NCBI GenBank assembly: GCA_963815295.1 | Contig: CAWFFZ010000003.1 | Coordinates: 248,001 to 312,000 of the forward strand | DNA length: 64,000 bases | Direction: 5' to 3' | From: JACDHG01 sp963815295 | GTDB lineage: Bacteria; Actinomycetota; Actinomycetes; Propionibacteriales; Nocardioidaceae | Part shown: positions 23,971-32,214 of the stretch, in pieces | Layout of the letters: each line of letters begins with the position of its first letter | Position numbering within the stretch: the first letter of the stretch is position 1 | Made by a program: the position numbers and the translations under genes | The notes under the pieces: model-generated | What the model was told of the DNA's origin: nothing | The model's input: the letters and a program-made list of their open reading frames with translations, nothing else | The model's database searches: none

Positions 23971-25578
23971 ATGAGCTCGCACCAGGGGCCTCAGACCGAC
24001 GCTCCAGCCGACCCAGAACACGATCTGACGGCGACCTATGCCCTCGATCCTGCCGTCGTACGTCGGCTGGCCGCCCGCATCGTCTCGTCTAGTGGCACAA
24101 CGCAGACGTCGACCGCACCGTTCACCGGCCAGCCAGTCGGGTCGCTGCCCCTGTCGAGCCCTGACGACGTCGCCGAGGCAACCGAACGCGCGCGGGACGC
24201 CCAGCGGTCCTGGGCGCAGGTGCCGCTCGATGTCCGTGCCGAGGTGCTGCTGAGGTTCCACGACCTTGTGCTCGAGCGGCAAGACGCCATCCTCGACATG
24301 ATCCAGTGGGAGTCTGGGAAGTCGCGCAAGCACGCCTTCGAGGAGGTGGCCCATGCGGCGCTTACGGCCCGTTACTACGCCCGCACGGCGGCACAGCACC
24401 TCGCACCCAGCCGCAGGCTCGGGCTCTATCCCGGCTTCACCCGGATCGACCTCAACCGAGTTCCGAAGGGCGTCGTCGGAATCATCTCGCCCTGGAACTA
24501 CCCGTTCAACATGGCCCTGTGCGACGGGTTGCCGGCCGTGTTGGCTGGCAACGCCGTGGTGCACAAGCCCGATTCGCAGACTCCTGTCACCGCGCTGCTC
24601 GGCATCGAGCTCCTCGCCGAAGCGGGGATGCCGGCCGACCTGTGGCTGCCGGTGTATGGGGAAGGGTCCGTCGTCGGCTCCGCGATCATCGACAATGCCG
24701 ACTTCGTCTGCTTCACGGGCTCCACCCGCACCGGCCGGGTCGTGGCCGCCCGGGCCGCGGACCGGCTGATCGGCGCTTCCCTCGAGTTGGGTGGCAAGAA
24801 CCCCATGCTGGTGTTGAGAGACGCCGACCTCGACCGGGCCGCCGAAGGCGCTGTCCGGGCATGCTTCTCGTCCGCCGGGCAGCTTTGTGTCTCGATGGAG
24901 CGGATGTATGTCGCCGACCAGATCTTCGAGCCCTTCATGCGGAGATTCGTTGCTCGCACAGAGGCGATGACGCTGTCGACGGCGTTCGACTACTCCGGCG
25001 ACCTGGGTTCGCTGATCTCGGCCGCTCAACTCGAAACCGTGACCCAGCACGTCGACGACGCACGCGACAAGGGAGCAACCGTTGTCACCGGTGGACGGGC
25101 GCGTCCAGACGTCGGGCCGTTGTTCTACGAGCCGACGATCCTCACCGGTGTCCGGCCGGGCATGACGTGCTTCGGCGACGAGACTTTCGGCCCGGTCGTG
25201 TCTGTCTATCGGTTCGCCGACGAGCGGGACGCGATCGACCGAGCCAACGATGGTGAATTCGGCCTCAACGCCAGCATCTATACCCGCGACAGCGCGCGAG
25301 GCCGGACGATCGCGAGCCAGATCCGGTGCGGGACGGTCAACGTCAATGAGGGATATGGCGCATCCTTCGGTTCGATCGACTCGCCGATGGGAGGCATGCG
25401 CCAGTCGGGGCTCGGCCGCCGACAAGGTGTCGAGGGTGTGCACCGCTACACGGACGTGCAGACGGTGGCCACCCAGCGGCTGCTCCCGCTGCGTTCCGTG
25501 CTGGGCATGTCGGAGCAGACCTACGCCAAGGCTCTGACCTCGACTCTACGTCTGCTGAAGAAATCCCGTCGCCCGTGA
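23971..25578 (+). CDS. gabD2: succinate-semialdehyde dehydrogenase-like aldehyde dehydrogenase
   Basis: 535 residues. A complete ALDH: the oxyanion Asn region IISPWNYPFNMALCDG, the cofactor segment FTGSTRTGRVVA, the general base in ELGGKNPMLVL, and the nucleophile C306 in SSAGQLCVSMER. Resemblance is greatest to actinobacterial GabD2, NADP-dependent succinate-semialdehyde dehydrogenase, but other aldehydes are possible. Its stop overlaps the GTG of the GMC oxidase by 4 bases, so an alcohol or sterol oxidase and an aldehyde dehydrogenase are co-translated, which suggests successive oxidation of one substrate. Confidence 0.87.
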   Translation: MSSHQGPQTDAPADPEHDLTATYALDPAVVRRLAARIVSSSGTTQTSTAPFTGQPVGSLPLSSPDDVAEATERARDAQRSWAQVPLDVRAEVLLRFHDLVLERQDAILDMIQWESGKSRKHAFEEVAHAALTARYYARTAAQHLAPSRRLGLYPGFTRIDLNRVPKGVVGIISPWNYPFNMALCDGLPAVLAGNAVVHKPDSQTPVTALLGIELLAEAGMPADLWLPVYGEGSVVGSAIIDNADFVCFTGSTRTGRVVAARAADRLIGASLELGGKNPMLVLRDADLDRAAEGAVRACFSSAGQLCVSMERMYVADQIFEPFMRRFVARTEAMTLSTAFDYSGDLGSLISAAQLETVTQHVDDARDKGATVVTGGRARPDVGPLFYEPTILTGVRPGMTCFGDETFGPVVSVYRFADERDAIDRANDGEFGLNASIYTRDSARGRTIASQIRCGTVNVNEGYGASFGSIDSPMGGMRQSGLGRRQGVEGVHRYTDVQTVATQRLLPLRSVLGMSEQTYAKALTSTLRLLKKSRRP

Positions 25579-27272
25579 CATTCGACTATGACGTGCTCGT
25601 CGTCGGGTCCGGCTTCGGCGGGTCGGTGACAGCGCTGCGGTTGACCGAAAAGGGTTACCGCGTGGGAGTTTTCGAGGCGGGCGCACGCTTTGACGAGTCG
25701 TCATACCCGACGAACTCGTGGGACCTGAAGCGGTTCCTGTTCGCGCCAGAGATCGGGTGCTATGGCATCCAGCGAATCAACATGCTCAACGACTGCCTGA
25801 TCTTGTCGGGCGCGGGGGTCGGTGGCGGGTCGCTCAACTACGCCAACACGTTGTACGAGCCGCTCGACGCGTTCTACCGCGATCCGTCGTGGAGCCACAT
25901 CACCAACTGGCGCGACGAGCTGGCGCCGTTCTACGACCAGGCGAAGCGGATGCTGGGCGTCGTCGAGAACCCCTCGATGACACCGAGCGACGTCGTGATG
26001 AAGCAGGTCGCCGACGAGATGGGAGTGGGGGAGACGTTCCACCCGACGCCGGTCGGAGTTTTCTTCGGATCGCCTGGTCAGACCGTTGCGGATCCCTACT
26101 TCGGCGGTGTCGGACCAGACCGCGCCGGATGCATCGAGTGTGGCGAGTGCATGACGGGCTGCCGACATCATGCGAAGAACACGCTGACGAAGAACTACCT
26201 GTTCCTCGCCGAGCAGGCCGGCGCGGTTGTGCATCCGCTCACGACAGTGACTGAGGTGCGTCCTCTCTCGGGCGGCGGGTATCGGGTGTCTACCCGCCCC
26301 ACCGGAGCCAGGTCGCGGAGCAGGCGCGTAGGTCGCCGGTTCACTGCCGAGCACGTGGTGTTCGCGGCCTCGGCGCTCGGCACGCAAAAACTCCTCCATG
26401 CCATGCGGGACCGCGGGGTGCTGCCGCACATCTCGCCACGGCTGGGGGCTCTCACCCGCACCAACTCCGAGTCGATCCTCGGCGCCATCGCCTCGGGCCG
26501 CGACGTTGACTACAGCCGAGGGGTCGCGATCACGTCGTCGTTCCATCCTGACGAGCAGACGCATGTCGAGCCGGTGCGCTATGGCAAGGGCAGCAATTCC
26601 ATGAGCCTGCTGCAGACCGTGCTGACTGACGGCGACGGCGACAGTGAGCGGTGGAAGGTGTGGCTGAAGGAGATGTGGCGGCAGCGTCGGACGATCCGCG
26701 GCAGGTATGACTTCAGGCACTGGTCGGAGCGCACCGTGATCGCTCTCGTCATGCAGACGCGCGACAACTCGATCACGACCTACACCCGCCCCACGGTTTC
26801 GGGTCGGCGAAAACTCACGTCCAAGCAGGGCCATGGCGAGCCGAACCCGACCTGGATACCCATAGCCAACCGGGCCGTCCAGATCATGGCCCGCATCGTG
26901 AAGGGGACCGCAGGCGGCTCTCTCGGTGAACCGTTCAACCGGCCGCTCACGGCCCACTTCATCGGTGGCTGCACGATCGGCGACTCCGCCGAGTCAGGCG
27001 TTGTCGACGCCTACCACCGCGTCTACGGTCACCCAGGGCTGCATGTCGTCGACGGCTCGGCGATCTCCGCCAACCTCGGCGTCAACCCGTCGCTGACCAT
27101 TACTGCACAGGCGGAGCGGGCGATGGCGATGTGGCCCAACCGTGGCGACGAGGATCCCCGCCCGGCACCCGACGCGGCATACCGTCCCGTCTCCCCGGTG
27201 GCACCGGGGAGCCCGGTCGTGCCCGAACGGGCGCCCGGCGCGCTACGTCTCCCCATCGTCTCCGTTACCTGA
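25575..27272 (+). CDS. ChoD-type GMC-family FAD oxidoreductase
   Basis: 565 residues from a GTG overlapping the gabD2 stop. The FAD dinucleotide-binding motif is VVGSGFGGSVTALRL (9-23), and the C-terminal GMC domain has HVVDGSAISANLGVNP. It resembles the mycobacterial ChoD group, which also lies close to guaB3 in M. tuberculosis. Residues 186-196 form CIECGECMTGC, an exact CxxCxxCxxxC pattern of the type that binds a 4Fe-4S cluster, followed by RHHAKNTL. Annotation as cholesterol oxidase is traditional for the group but doubtful; the real substrate is unknown. There is no signal peptide, so action is in the cytoplasm. Confidence 0.85.
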   Translation: MTFDYDVLVVGSGFGGSVTALRLTEKGYRVGVFEAGARFDESSYPTNSWDLKRFLFAPEIGCYGIQRINMLNDCLILSGAGVGGGSLNYANTLYEPLDAFYRDPSWSHITNWRDELAPFYDQAKRMLGVVENPSMTPSDVVMKQVADEMGVGETFHPTPVGVFFGSPGQTVADPYFGGVGPDRAGCIECGECMTGCRHHAKNTLTKNYLFLAEQAGAVVHPLTTVTEVRPLSGGGYRVSTRPTGARSRSRRVGRRFTAEHVVFAASALGTQKLLHAMRDRGVLPHISPRLGALTRTNSESILGAIASGRDVDYSRGVAITSSFHPDEQTHVEPVRYGKGSNSMSLLQTVLTDGDGDSERWKVWLKEMWRQRRTIRGRYDFRHWSERTVIALVMQTRDNSITTYTRPTVSGRRKLTSKQGHGEPNPTWIPIANRAVQIMARIVKGTAGGSLGEPFNRPLTAHFIGGCTIGDSAESGVVDAYHRVYGHPGLHVVDGSAISANLGVNPSLTITAQAERAMAMWPNRGDEDPRPAPDAAYRPVSPVAPGSPVVPERAPGALRLPIVSVT

Positions 27273-27292
27273 GCCCCTGCGGTGTCGCCGCC

Positions 27293-27397
27293 TCAGGAGT
27301 AGAGGTAGCGAGCCAGCACACCGGACAACAACGAGACCACCAAGGCCATGACGGCCAGGATCACCAGGTCACGCTGGGTCAGTGAGCGTTTCTTCAT
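27293..27397 (-). CDS. 34-residue single-pass membrane peptide (copy A)
   Basis: A very short gene with an excellent ribosome site, AGGAGGTG, 2 bases before the ATG at 27397. The product begins MKKRSLTQRD, continues with one hydrophobic helix (LVILAVMALVVSLLSGVLA, residues 11-29) and ends RYLYS. It aligns without gaps to the neighbouring 34-residue peptide (27435-27539): both share RSLT, an R/D or R/E pair, IL, LVVSL and YL-S. Two equal-length related peptides, each with its own ribosome site, argue strongly that they are real. It is the last gene of a minus-strand set below a secreted protein gene. The function is unknown; a small membrane regulator, a transporter subunit or a toxic peptide are all possible. 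Confidence 0.8.
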   Translation of the reverse strand: MKKRSLTQRDLVILAVMALVVSLLSGVLARYLYS

Positions 27398-27434
27398 CGC
27401 ACCTCCTCATGGTCTGCCGCGGCCGAACGGCGCC

Positions 27435-27539
27435 TCATGACAACAGGTAGTCCGCCAGCCCCCAGATGGCCAGTGACACCACGAGCATCGCCACGAACAG
27501 AATGGCTAGCTCGCGATTGGTCAGACTTCGGTGGGCCAT
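27435..27539 (-). CDS. 34-residue single-pass membrane peptide (copy B)
   Basis: Begins MAHRSLTNRE, then a helix LAILFVAMLVVSLAIWGLA (residues 11-29) and ends DYLLS. Its ribosome site AGAGGA (27549-27554) lies across the stop codon of the upstream secreted-protein gene, 13 bases away, which suggests translational coupling. It has the same length and layout as copy A: a short basic head with RSLT, one transmembrane segment and a 5-residue tail. The two differ enough in DNA to be an old duplication under selection. No family known to me matches. Confidence 0.8.
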   Translation of the reverse strand: MAHRSLTNRELAILFVAMLVVSLAIWGLADYLLS

Positions 27540-27552
27540 CCGTGAAGTCCTC

Positions 27553-28329
27553 TCACCAGTTCAGGAAATGGGCGAATGCCCACAGGACACCGCACCCGAC
27601 GGATCCGGAAGCGAAGGTCACGGCGGCACCGGGAACAGCACCGAAGACGCCTAGGGTGCCTGCGGTGGCGAGAGCGGCAGCTTCACATGCCAGGAACTCC
27701 TTACCTGGCCTGCCGATCGAGAACGAATCGGCGGGTGCCTGCGGCTTGCAGACCAGGTGATAGCGCGGTTGGCCGGCGTACGGGATCCACTGCATCGCAC
27801 AGTCGGCCTCGCTTCGATAGCGGCTCCAAGCCTGGGAGGCGGCCAGTGCGGCGCTCTGGGGTCCCGCATCTCTTGGGCACATCGACGTCGGCTTGCCGTC
27901 GCCCGACGAGGCTCGGCTCCAGCCGCTCACCGACGAGTCGCGGCAGAGCGCTCGATACTCGCGGACAAAGGTGGGCCGGATCTTCTTCCTGGCCCGGTCG
28001 GTCCAACGGGTGTAGCCCATGCGCCCCGCCTTGAACGCGCGTACGTATCTGTGCGCCAGCGTTCTGAGACAGCTCTGCCGGTGATGGCGGCACCAGCGCG
28101 TCGGCGTGGCGATCCTTCGGTGTTGCTGGATCAGCCGTTTCGGGGCGATGCGGCGCTGGTGGGCGTCAACCTGTGGTGTTTCGGGAGTGACCGCCGTTCG
28201 CTCAGGTGTAGTGGGCGGGACCGGCCTGGGCACCGCGGTTGCCGACCCCGTCCAGGCTGGCGTCAGCAGTGCGGCAGCCACGGCGAGGGTGACGGCTTTC
28301 TTGCCGAGAACAAATGGTGGTGAGTGCAT
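27553..28329 (-). CDS. secreted protein of unknown function
   Basis: 258 residues from the ATG at 28329, preceded by AGGGGA. A signal peptide is clear: MHSPPFVLGKKAVTLAVA, a hydrophobic core to about residue 25 and a likely cleavage near SATAVP. A Pro/Thr linker (RPVPPTTPERTAVTP) and a basic region with several His and Arg follow (IQQHRRIATPTRWCRHHR). The middle has about seven cysteines, consistent with disulfides outside the cell. The last 45 residues are Ala/Gly-rich and hydrophobic (AALATAGTLGVFGAVPGAAV), possibly a membrane anchor. I do not recognise a family. It heads a three-gene minus-strand set with the two 34-residue membrane peptides. Confidence 0.7.
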   Translation of the reverse strand: MHSPPFVLGKKAVTLAVAAALLTPAWTGSATAVPRPVPPTTPERTAVTPETPQVDAHQRRIAPKRLIQQHRRIATPTRWCRHHRQSCLRTLAHRYVRAFKAGRMGYTRWTDRARKKIRPTFVREYRALCRDSSVSGWSRASSGDGKPTSMCPRDAGPQSAALAASQAWSRYRSEADCAMQWIPYAGQPRYHLVCKPQAPADSFSIGRPGKEFLACEAAALATAGTLGVFGAVPGAAVTFASGSVGCGVLWAFAHFLNW

Positions 28330-28544
28330 GTGATCCCCTGGGTGTGCGTGAAAGTGCGGAGCGAGCCTTGAACCCCTGAGAGCGAGTCTGGAGAACACCG
28401 GCCCGATTGGATCTCCATGGCAGCACGGCGCGAGGACGCTGCGTGCTCGGCGAAACCAGGCTGTGGACGGCCGGGATGCGATCTCGTCCTGTGGAGGGGG
28501 AGCGTAAGTCGCGCACCGCAGTGTGGGCGCGGCTTTTCTCTAAA

Positions 28545-28580
28545 CTGAACTAAGTCTGTAGTATTACTCTGGTTAGTCAG
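28545..28580. promoter_or_regulatory. AT-rich inverted repeat in the ssuE promoter region
   Basis: The gene-free stretch 28330-28631 separates the divergent secreted-protein gene and ssuE. Most of it is ordinary GC-rich sequence, but 28534-28590 is markedly AT-rich and has an imperfect inverted repeat, CTGAACTAA (28545-28553) and TTAGTCAG (28573-28580), with TAGTAT between the arms as a possible -10. A regulator of sulfonate use could bind here. Compare the palindrome before the SfnB-like gene at 54675. Confidence 0.4.
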
Positions 28581-28631
28581 ATTCGCTGTCGACTCGGTGA
28601 CAGCGGAGCCGCCGACCAGGAAAGGTCTCTC

Positions 28632-29186
28632 GTGAGCCATATTCTCACCGTGTCCGGCAGCCCATCGAAGGTGTCGCGTAGCGCCAAGCTGCTGCAGCAC
28701 GTCGCTCTCGACCTCGCCGACCTCGGCCACACCATCGAGCATGTCACCGTCCGCGACCTGCCCGCCCAGGCTCTGCTGCACGCCAACTTCGCCGACACTG
28801 ACCTCAAAGAAGCAGCTGCCAAGGTCCTGCGTGCCGACGGCCTCGTCATCGCGACCCCTGTTTACAAGGCAGCCTTCTCGGGTGTGCTCAAGGCGTGGCT
28901 GGACCTGCTGCCTCAGTTCGCACTCGAAGGTAAGACCGTCCTGCCGCTCGCGACCGGCGGGTCGGTGGCGCACGCCCTGGCGCTGGACTACGCACTGCGC
29001 CCCGTGCTCATGTCGATGGGCGCACGGCAGGTCGTGCAGGGCTATCTGGTGATCGACCATCTGATCGAGACCGTCGGCGAGTCAGGGGTCACTCGCATCG
29101 ACGAGGCCGCCCTCGAGATGCTGAACAGGGTGGTCCACGCATTCTGCGAGTCCCTCCCTCGCCCGTACTCACTCGCCACGGCATGA
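28632..29186 (+). CDS. ssuE: NADPH-dependent FMN reductase (SsuE)
   Basis: 184 residues. It supplies reduced FMN to the SsuD monooxygenase. The start ILTVSGSPSKVSRSAKLL is the FMN-phosphate loop of this family, and IATPVYKAAFSGVLKAWLD is the strongly conserved central motif. The ATG follows AGGAAAGG. The TGA overlaps the ssuD ATG by 4 bases, giving a coupled two-gene operon. The ABC transporter genes ssuABC, often linked, are not in the window. Confidence 0.9.
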   Translation: MSHILTVSGSPSKVSRSAKLLQHVALDLADLGHTIEHVTVRDLPAQALLHANFADTDLKEAAAKVLRADGLVIATPVYKAAFSGVLKAWLDLLPQFALEGKTVLPLATGGSVAHALALDYALRPVLMSMGARQVVQGYLVIDHLIETVGESGVTRIDEAALEMLNRVVHAFCESLPRPYSLATA

Positions 29187-30367
29187 AGGGATCCACCTTG
29201 CTCGACTTCCACTGGTTCCTACCGACGTACGGCGACTCGCGCGCCATCGTGGGTGGCGGACACGGTCAGTCGGCTGGTGCCGCCCGCAACGACCGACCCG
29301 CCACTCTCAAGTACCTGACGTCGATCGCCACCGCGGCCGAAGACCTTGGCTTCGACGGTGTGCTCACGCCGACCGGGGGCTGGTGTGAGGACGCCTGGCT
29401 GACGACGGCGATGCTGGTGCAGTCCACGGAACGGATCAAGTTCCTCGTCGCGTTCCGACCCGGCCTGATGTCACCGACGCTGGCGGCACAGATGGCGGGC
29501 ACGTTCCAATGGCAGTCAGGTGGCCGGCTGTTGCTGAACGTCGTGACTGGTGGCGAGTCCCACGAGCAACGCGCGTACGGCGACCATCTCGACAAGGACG
29601 CTCGCTACGAACGCTGTTCTGAGTTCCTGGAGGTCGTGCGGCGACTGTGGCACGACGAGATCCCGGTGAACCTGACCGGTGCCCACTACCAGATCGAAGG
29701 AGCGACAATCCCTCGCCGGCCCGACCCAGTGCCGGCGCTGTACTTCGGCGGGTCCTCGCCTGCTGCCGGTCCAGTCGCCGCCGACCATTGCGACGTCTAC
29801 CTGACATGGGGGGAGCCCACCCAGGCAGTCGCGGAGAAGATCAACTGGATCCGCGGACTCGTGCTGGAGCGCGACCGGCAGATGCGGTACGGCATCCGGC
29901 TGCACGTGATCGCCCGTGAGACGGCCGAGGAGGCGTGGGCGGTCGCCGACCGACTCCTCGCCGGCATACCCGATGAGACCATCGAGCGGGTGCAGGCAAA
30001 CTTGCGACGCAGTGAGTCCGAAGGGCAGCGGCGGATGCTCGAGCTGCACGGTGGTGGAAGCCGCGATCTCCTTGTCGCACCCAACTTGTGGGCAGGTGTC
30101 GGCCTCGCGAGGGGCGGGGCAGGCACTGCTCTCGTCGGGTCCTACGTCGAAGTGGCCGACCGGATCGAGGAGTATGCCGATCTGGGCCTTTCGGAGTTCG
30201 TCCTCAGCGGGTATCCGCACTTGGAGGAGGCGTACTGGTTTGGCGAGGGCGTGCTCCCGATCCTCGCAAGCCGGGGTCTATGGACCCACCCGGATCACCG
30301 TCCACCTGACGCGACTGCTGACCAGCGCGACGCAGTGACCGGCGTTCCGTTCGCGGTTGCATCCTGA
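29183..30367 (+). CDS. ssuD: FMNH2-dependent alkanesulfonate monooxygenase (SsuD)
   Basis: 394 residues of the bacterial luciferase-like TIM-barrel family. SsuD splits alkanesulfonates to the aldehyde and sulfite during sulfur starvation. Typical sequence: DFHWFLPTYGDSR at the start, HGQSAGAARNDRPATLKYL, FRPGLMSPTLAAQMAGTFQ, LLNVVTGGESHEQRAYGD and YFGGSSPAAGPVAA. Overlap with ssuE supports the identification, since the two work as a pair by passing FMNH2. A hairpin 37 bases after the stop ends the operon. Confidence 0.9.
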   Translation: MKGSTLLDFHWFLPTYGDSRAIVGGGHGQSAGAARNDRPATLKYLTSIATAAEDLGFDGVLTPTGGWCEDAWLTTAMLVQSTERIKFLVAFRPGLMSPTLAAQMAGTFQWQSGGRLLLNVVTGGESHEQRAYGDHLDKDARYERCSEFLEVVRRLWHDEIPVNLTGAHYQIEGATIPRRPDPVPALYFGGSSPAAGPVAADHCDVYLTWGEPTQAVAEKINWIRGLVLERDRQMRYGIRLHVIARETAEEAWAVADRLLAGIPDETIERVQANLRRSESEGQRRMLELHGGGSRDLLVAPNLWAGVGLARGGAGTALVGSYVEVADRIEEYADLGLSEFVLSGYPHLEEAYWFGEGVLPILASRGLWTHPDHRPPDATADQRDAVTGVPFAVAS

Positions 30368-30404
30368 CTGATTGCATCCTGAAGGGCTCCTAGACGTGGC
30401 TCAG

Positions 30405-30436
30405 GGCCCGGTCGAGGAGGGAGGGATGACCGGGCC
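30405..30436. terminator. hairpin terminator after ssuD
   Basis: Perfect 9-base stem GGCCCGGTC (30405-30413) and GACCGGGCC (30428-30436) around a purine-rich 14-base loop. A second perfect 7-base hairpin (TCCGGCG and CGCCGGA, 30445-30465) follows 8 bases later. Confidence 0.65.
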
Positions 30437-30572
30437 ATGAGACGTCCGGCGGCTTGCACGCCGGAGAGCGGGGGATGCGCCCATGGGCAGCGGATCCCAC
30501 CTGCTCCACCGGGGTCAACGAGGCGGCCGTGGCAGCGTTACGGCCGACTCCGGAAGTTTCTTCATCCGCGGA

Positions 30573-30597
30573 TAGACTGTCCGCGCCTGCCGGCAGG
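30573..30597 (+). promoter_or_regulatory. possible guaA promoter with palindrome at the start point
   Basis: TAGACT (30573-30578) could be a -10 element. The predicted start point falls at a perfect 12-base palindrome, CCTGCCGGCAGG (30586-30597), a candidate operator. No convincing -35 is visible. Confidence 0.35.
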
Positions 30598-30628
30598 CCG
30601 GCGACCGCCGAACCTAAGGGGCCGCGCG

Positions 30629-32200
30629 TTGAGCACCGACCACGACCTGGTGATCGTCGTCGACTTCGGGGCGCAGTACGCGCAGTTGATCGCGCGCCGC
30701 GTGCGCGAGGCACACGTCTACTCCGAGATCGTCCCGCACACGATGTCCACGGAAGAGATCCTGGCGCGTCGCCCGAAGGCGATCATTCTGAGCGGCGGGC
30801 CGTCATCCGTCTACGCTCCTGGGGCGCCGCTGCTCGATGAGACCCTCTTCGACGCGGGCGTGCCCGTATTCGGGATCTGCTACGGATTTCAGGCGATGGC
30901 GGTGGCCCTGGGGGGAAGTGTCCTCCGCACCGGGGCGTCGGAGTTCGGCCGCACTCTCGTTAACATCGCAGAGCCCGGCACGCTGCTCACCGGCGTCGAC
31001 TCAGGTCACCGAGTGTGGATGAGCCACACCGACTCGGTGCTCGTGGAGCCACTCGGGTTCACGACACTGGCCTCGACGCCGGGAGCGTCGATCGCGGCCT
31101 TCGAGTCGCTCGACCGTCGGGCGGCTGGCGTGCAGTGGCACCCCGAGGTCATGCACACGGAGCACGGACAGCAGGTGCTCGAACGCTTCCTCTTCGAGAT
31201 CGCCGGATGCCGACCGACCTGGACGATGGTCAACGTCGTCGAAGACCAGGTCGAGTCCATCCGCCAACAGGTCGGCGACAAGCAGGTCATCTGCGCGCTG
31301 TCGGGCGGGGTCGACTCGGCCGTTGCGGCCGCGTTGGTGCAGCGTGCGATCGGCGAACAGCTCATCTGCGTGTTCGTCGACCACGGACTGTTGCGCAAGG
31401 GTGAGGCTGAGCAGGTCGAGCGCGACTACGTCGCGGCTACCGGCGTGAAGCTTAGAGTCGTCGATGCTGCGAAGACTTTCCTGCTGGCGCTCGACGGTGT
31501 CAGCGACCCGGAGCAAAAACGGATGATCATCGGACGCGAGTTCATCCGCTGCTTCGAGGGCGCTGAGCGTGACATCGTGGCCGAGGCGGGTGGTGTAGGC
31601 AGCGGCTCTGTCGAGTTCCTCGTGCAGGGCACCCTCTACCCCGATGTGGTCGAGTCGGGTGGCGGCGCCGGCGCGTCCAGCATCAAGTCCCACCACAACG
31701 TCGGTGGATTGCCCGACGACTTGCAGTTCAAGCTGATCGAGCCGTTGCGCACGCTGTTCAAGGATGAGGTACGTCGCGTGGGCGTCGAGCTCGGGCTGCC
31801 GCGAGAGATTGTCTACCGCCACCCGTTCCCCGGGCCAGGCCTCGCGATCCGCATCGTGGGGGCGGTCACCGAAGACCGGCTGGCGACGCTGCGCGAGGCG
31901 GACGCGATTGCCCGCGAAGAGGTCACGAACGCAGGACTCGAGTCCGTCATCTGGCAGTTCCCCGTCGTGTTGCTTGCCGACATACGCTCGGTCGGCGTGC
32001 AAGGTGATGTCCGCACCTATGGCCACCCCATCGTGCTGCGCCCCGTCTCGTCCGAGGACGCGATGACCGCTGACTGGTCGCGCCTCCCGTTCGACGTGAT
32101 CGAACGCATCTCGACTCGGATCACCAACGAGATCCCCGAGGTCAACCGCGTAACCCTCGACGTCACGAGCAAACCCCCCGGCACCATCGAGTGGGAGTAA
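30629..32200 (+). CDS. guaA: GMP synthase (glutamine-hydrolysing)
   Basis: 523 residues. It aminates XMP to GMP. The class I glutamine amidotransferase domain has VVDFGAQYAQLIARRV at the N terminus, LSGGPSSVY and the nucleophile C84 in GICYGFQAM, with its His/Glu in GVQWHPEV. The ATP pyrophosphatase domain has the P-loop ALSGGVDSAVAA, and the dimerisation domain ends with VTSKPPGTIEWE. I chose the TTG at 30629: it is preceded by AAGGGG, and the protein then begins STDHDLVIVVDFG as in homologues. The frame is open further upstream, but that part has no family resemblance. It completes the guaB-guaA route. Confidence 0.95.
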   Translation: MSTDHDLVIVVDFGAQYAQLIARRVREAHVYSEIVPHTMSTEEILARRPKAIILSGGPSSVYAPGAPLLDETLFDAGVPVFGICYGFQAMAVALGGSVLRTGASEFGRTLVNIAEPGTLLTGVDSGHRVWMSHTDSVLVEPLGFTTLASTPGASIAAFESLDRRAAGVQWHPEVMHTEHGQQVLERFLFEIAGCRPTWTMVNVVEDQVESIRQQVGDKQVICALSGGVDSAVAAALVQRAIGEQLICVFVDHGLLRKGEAEQVERDYVAATGVKLRVVDAAKTFLLALDGVSDPEQKRMIIGREFIRCFEGAERDIVAEAGGVGSGSVEFLVQGTLYPDVVESGGGAGASSIKSHHNVGGLPDDLQFKLIEPLRTLFKDEVRRVGVELGLPREIVYRHPFPGPGLAIRIVGAVTEDRLATLREADAIAREEVTNAGLESVIWQFPVVLLADIRSVGVQGDVRTYGHPIVLRPVSSEDAMTADWSRLPFDVIERISTRITNEIPEVNRVTLDVTSKPPGTIEWE

Positions 32201-32214
32201 GTCGGCGCGTGTGG

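Noticed and set aside
30437..30628. Upstream extension of guaA (64 more codons)
   Set aside because: The extra residues are not like GMP synthase, and the segment contains the hairpins and probable promoter.
32201..32214. Terminator between guaA and the convergent nitrilase
   Set aside because: The gap is 14 bases and contains no inverted repeat.
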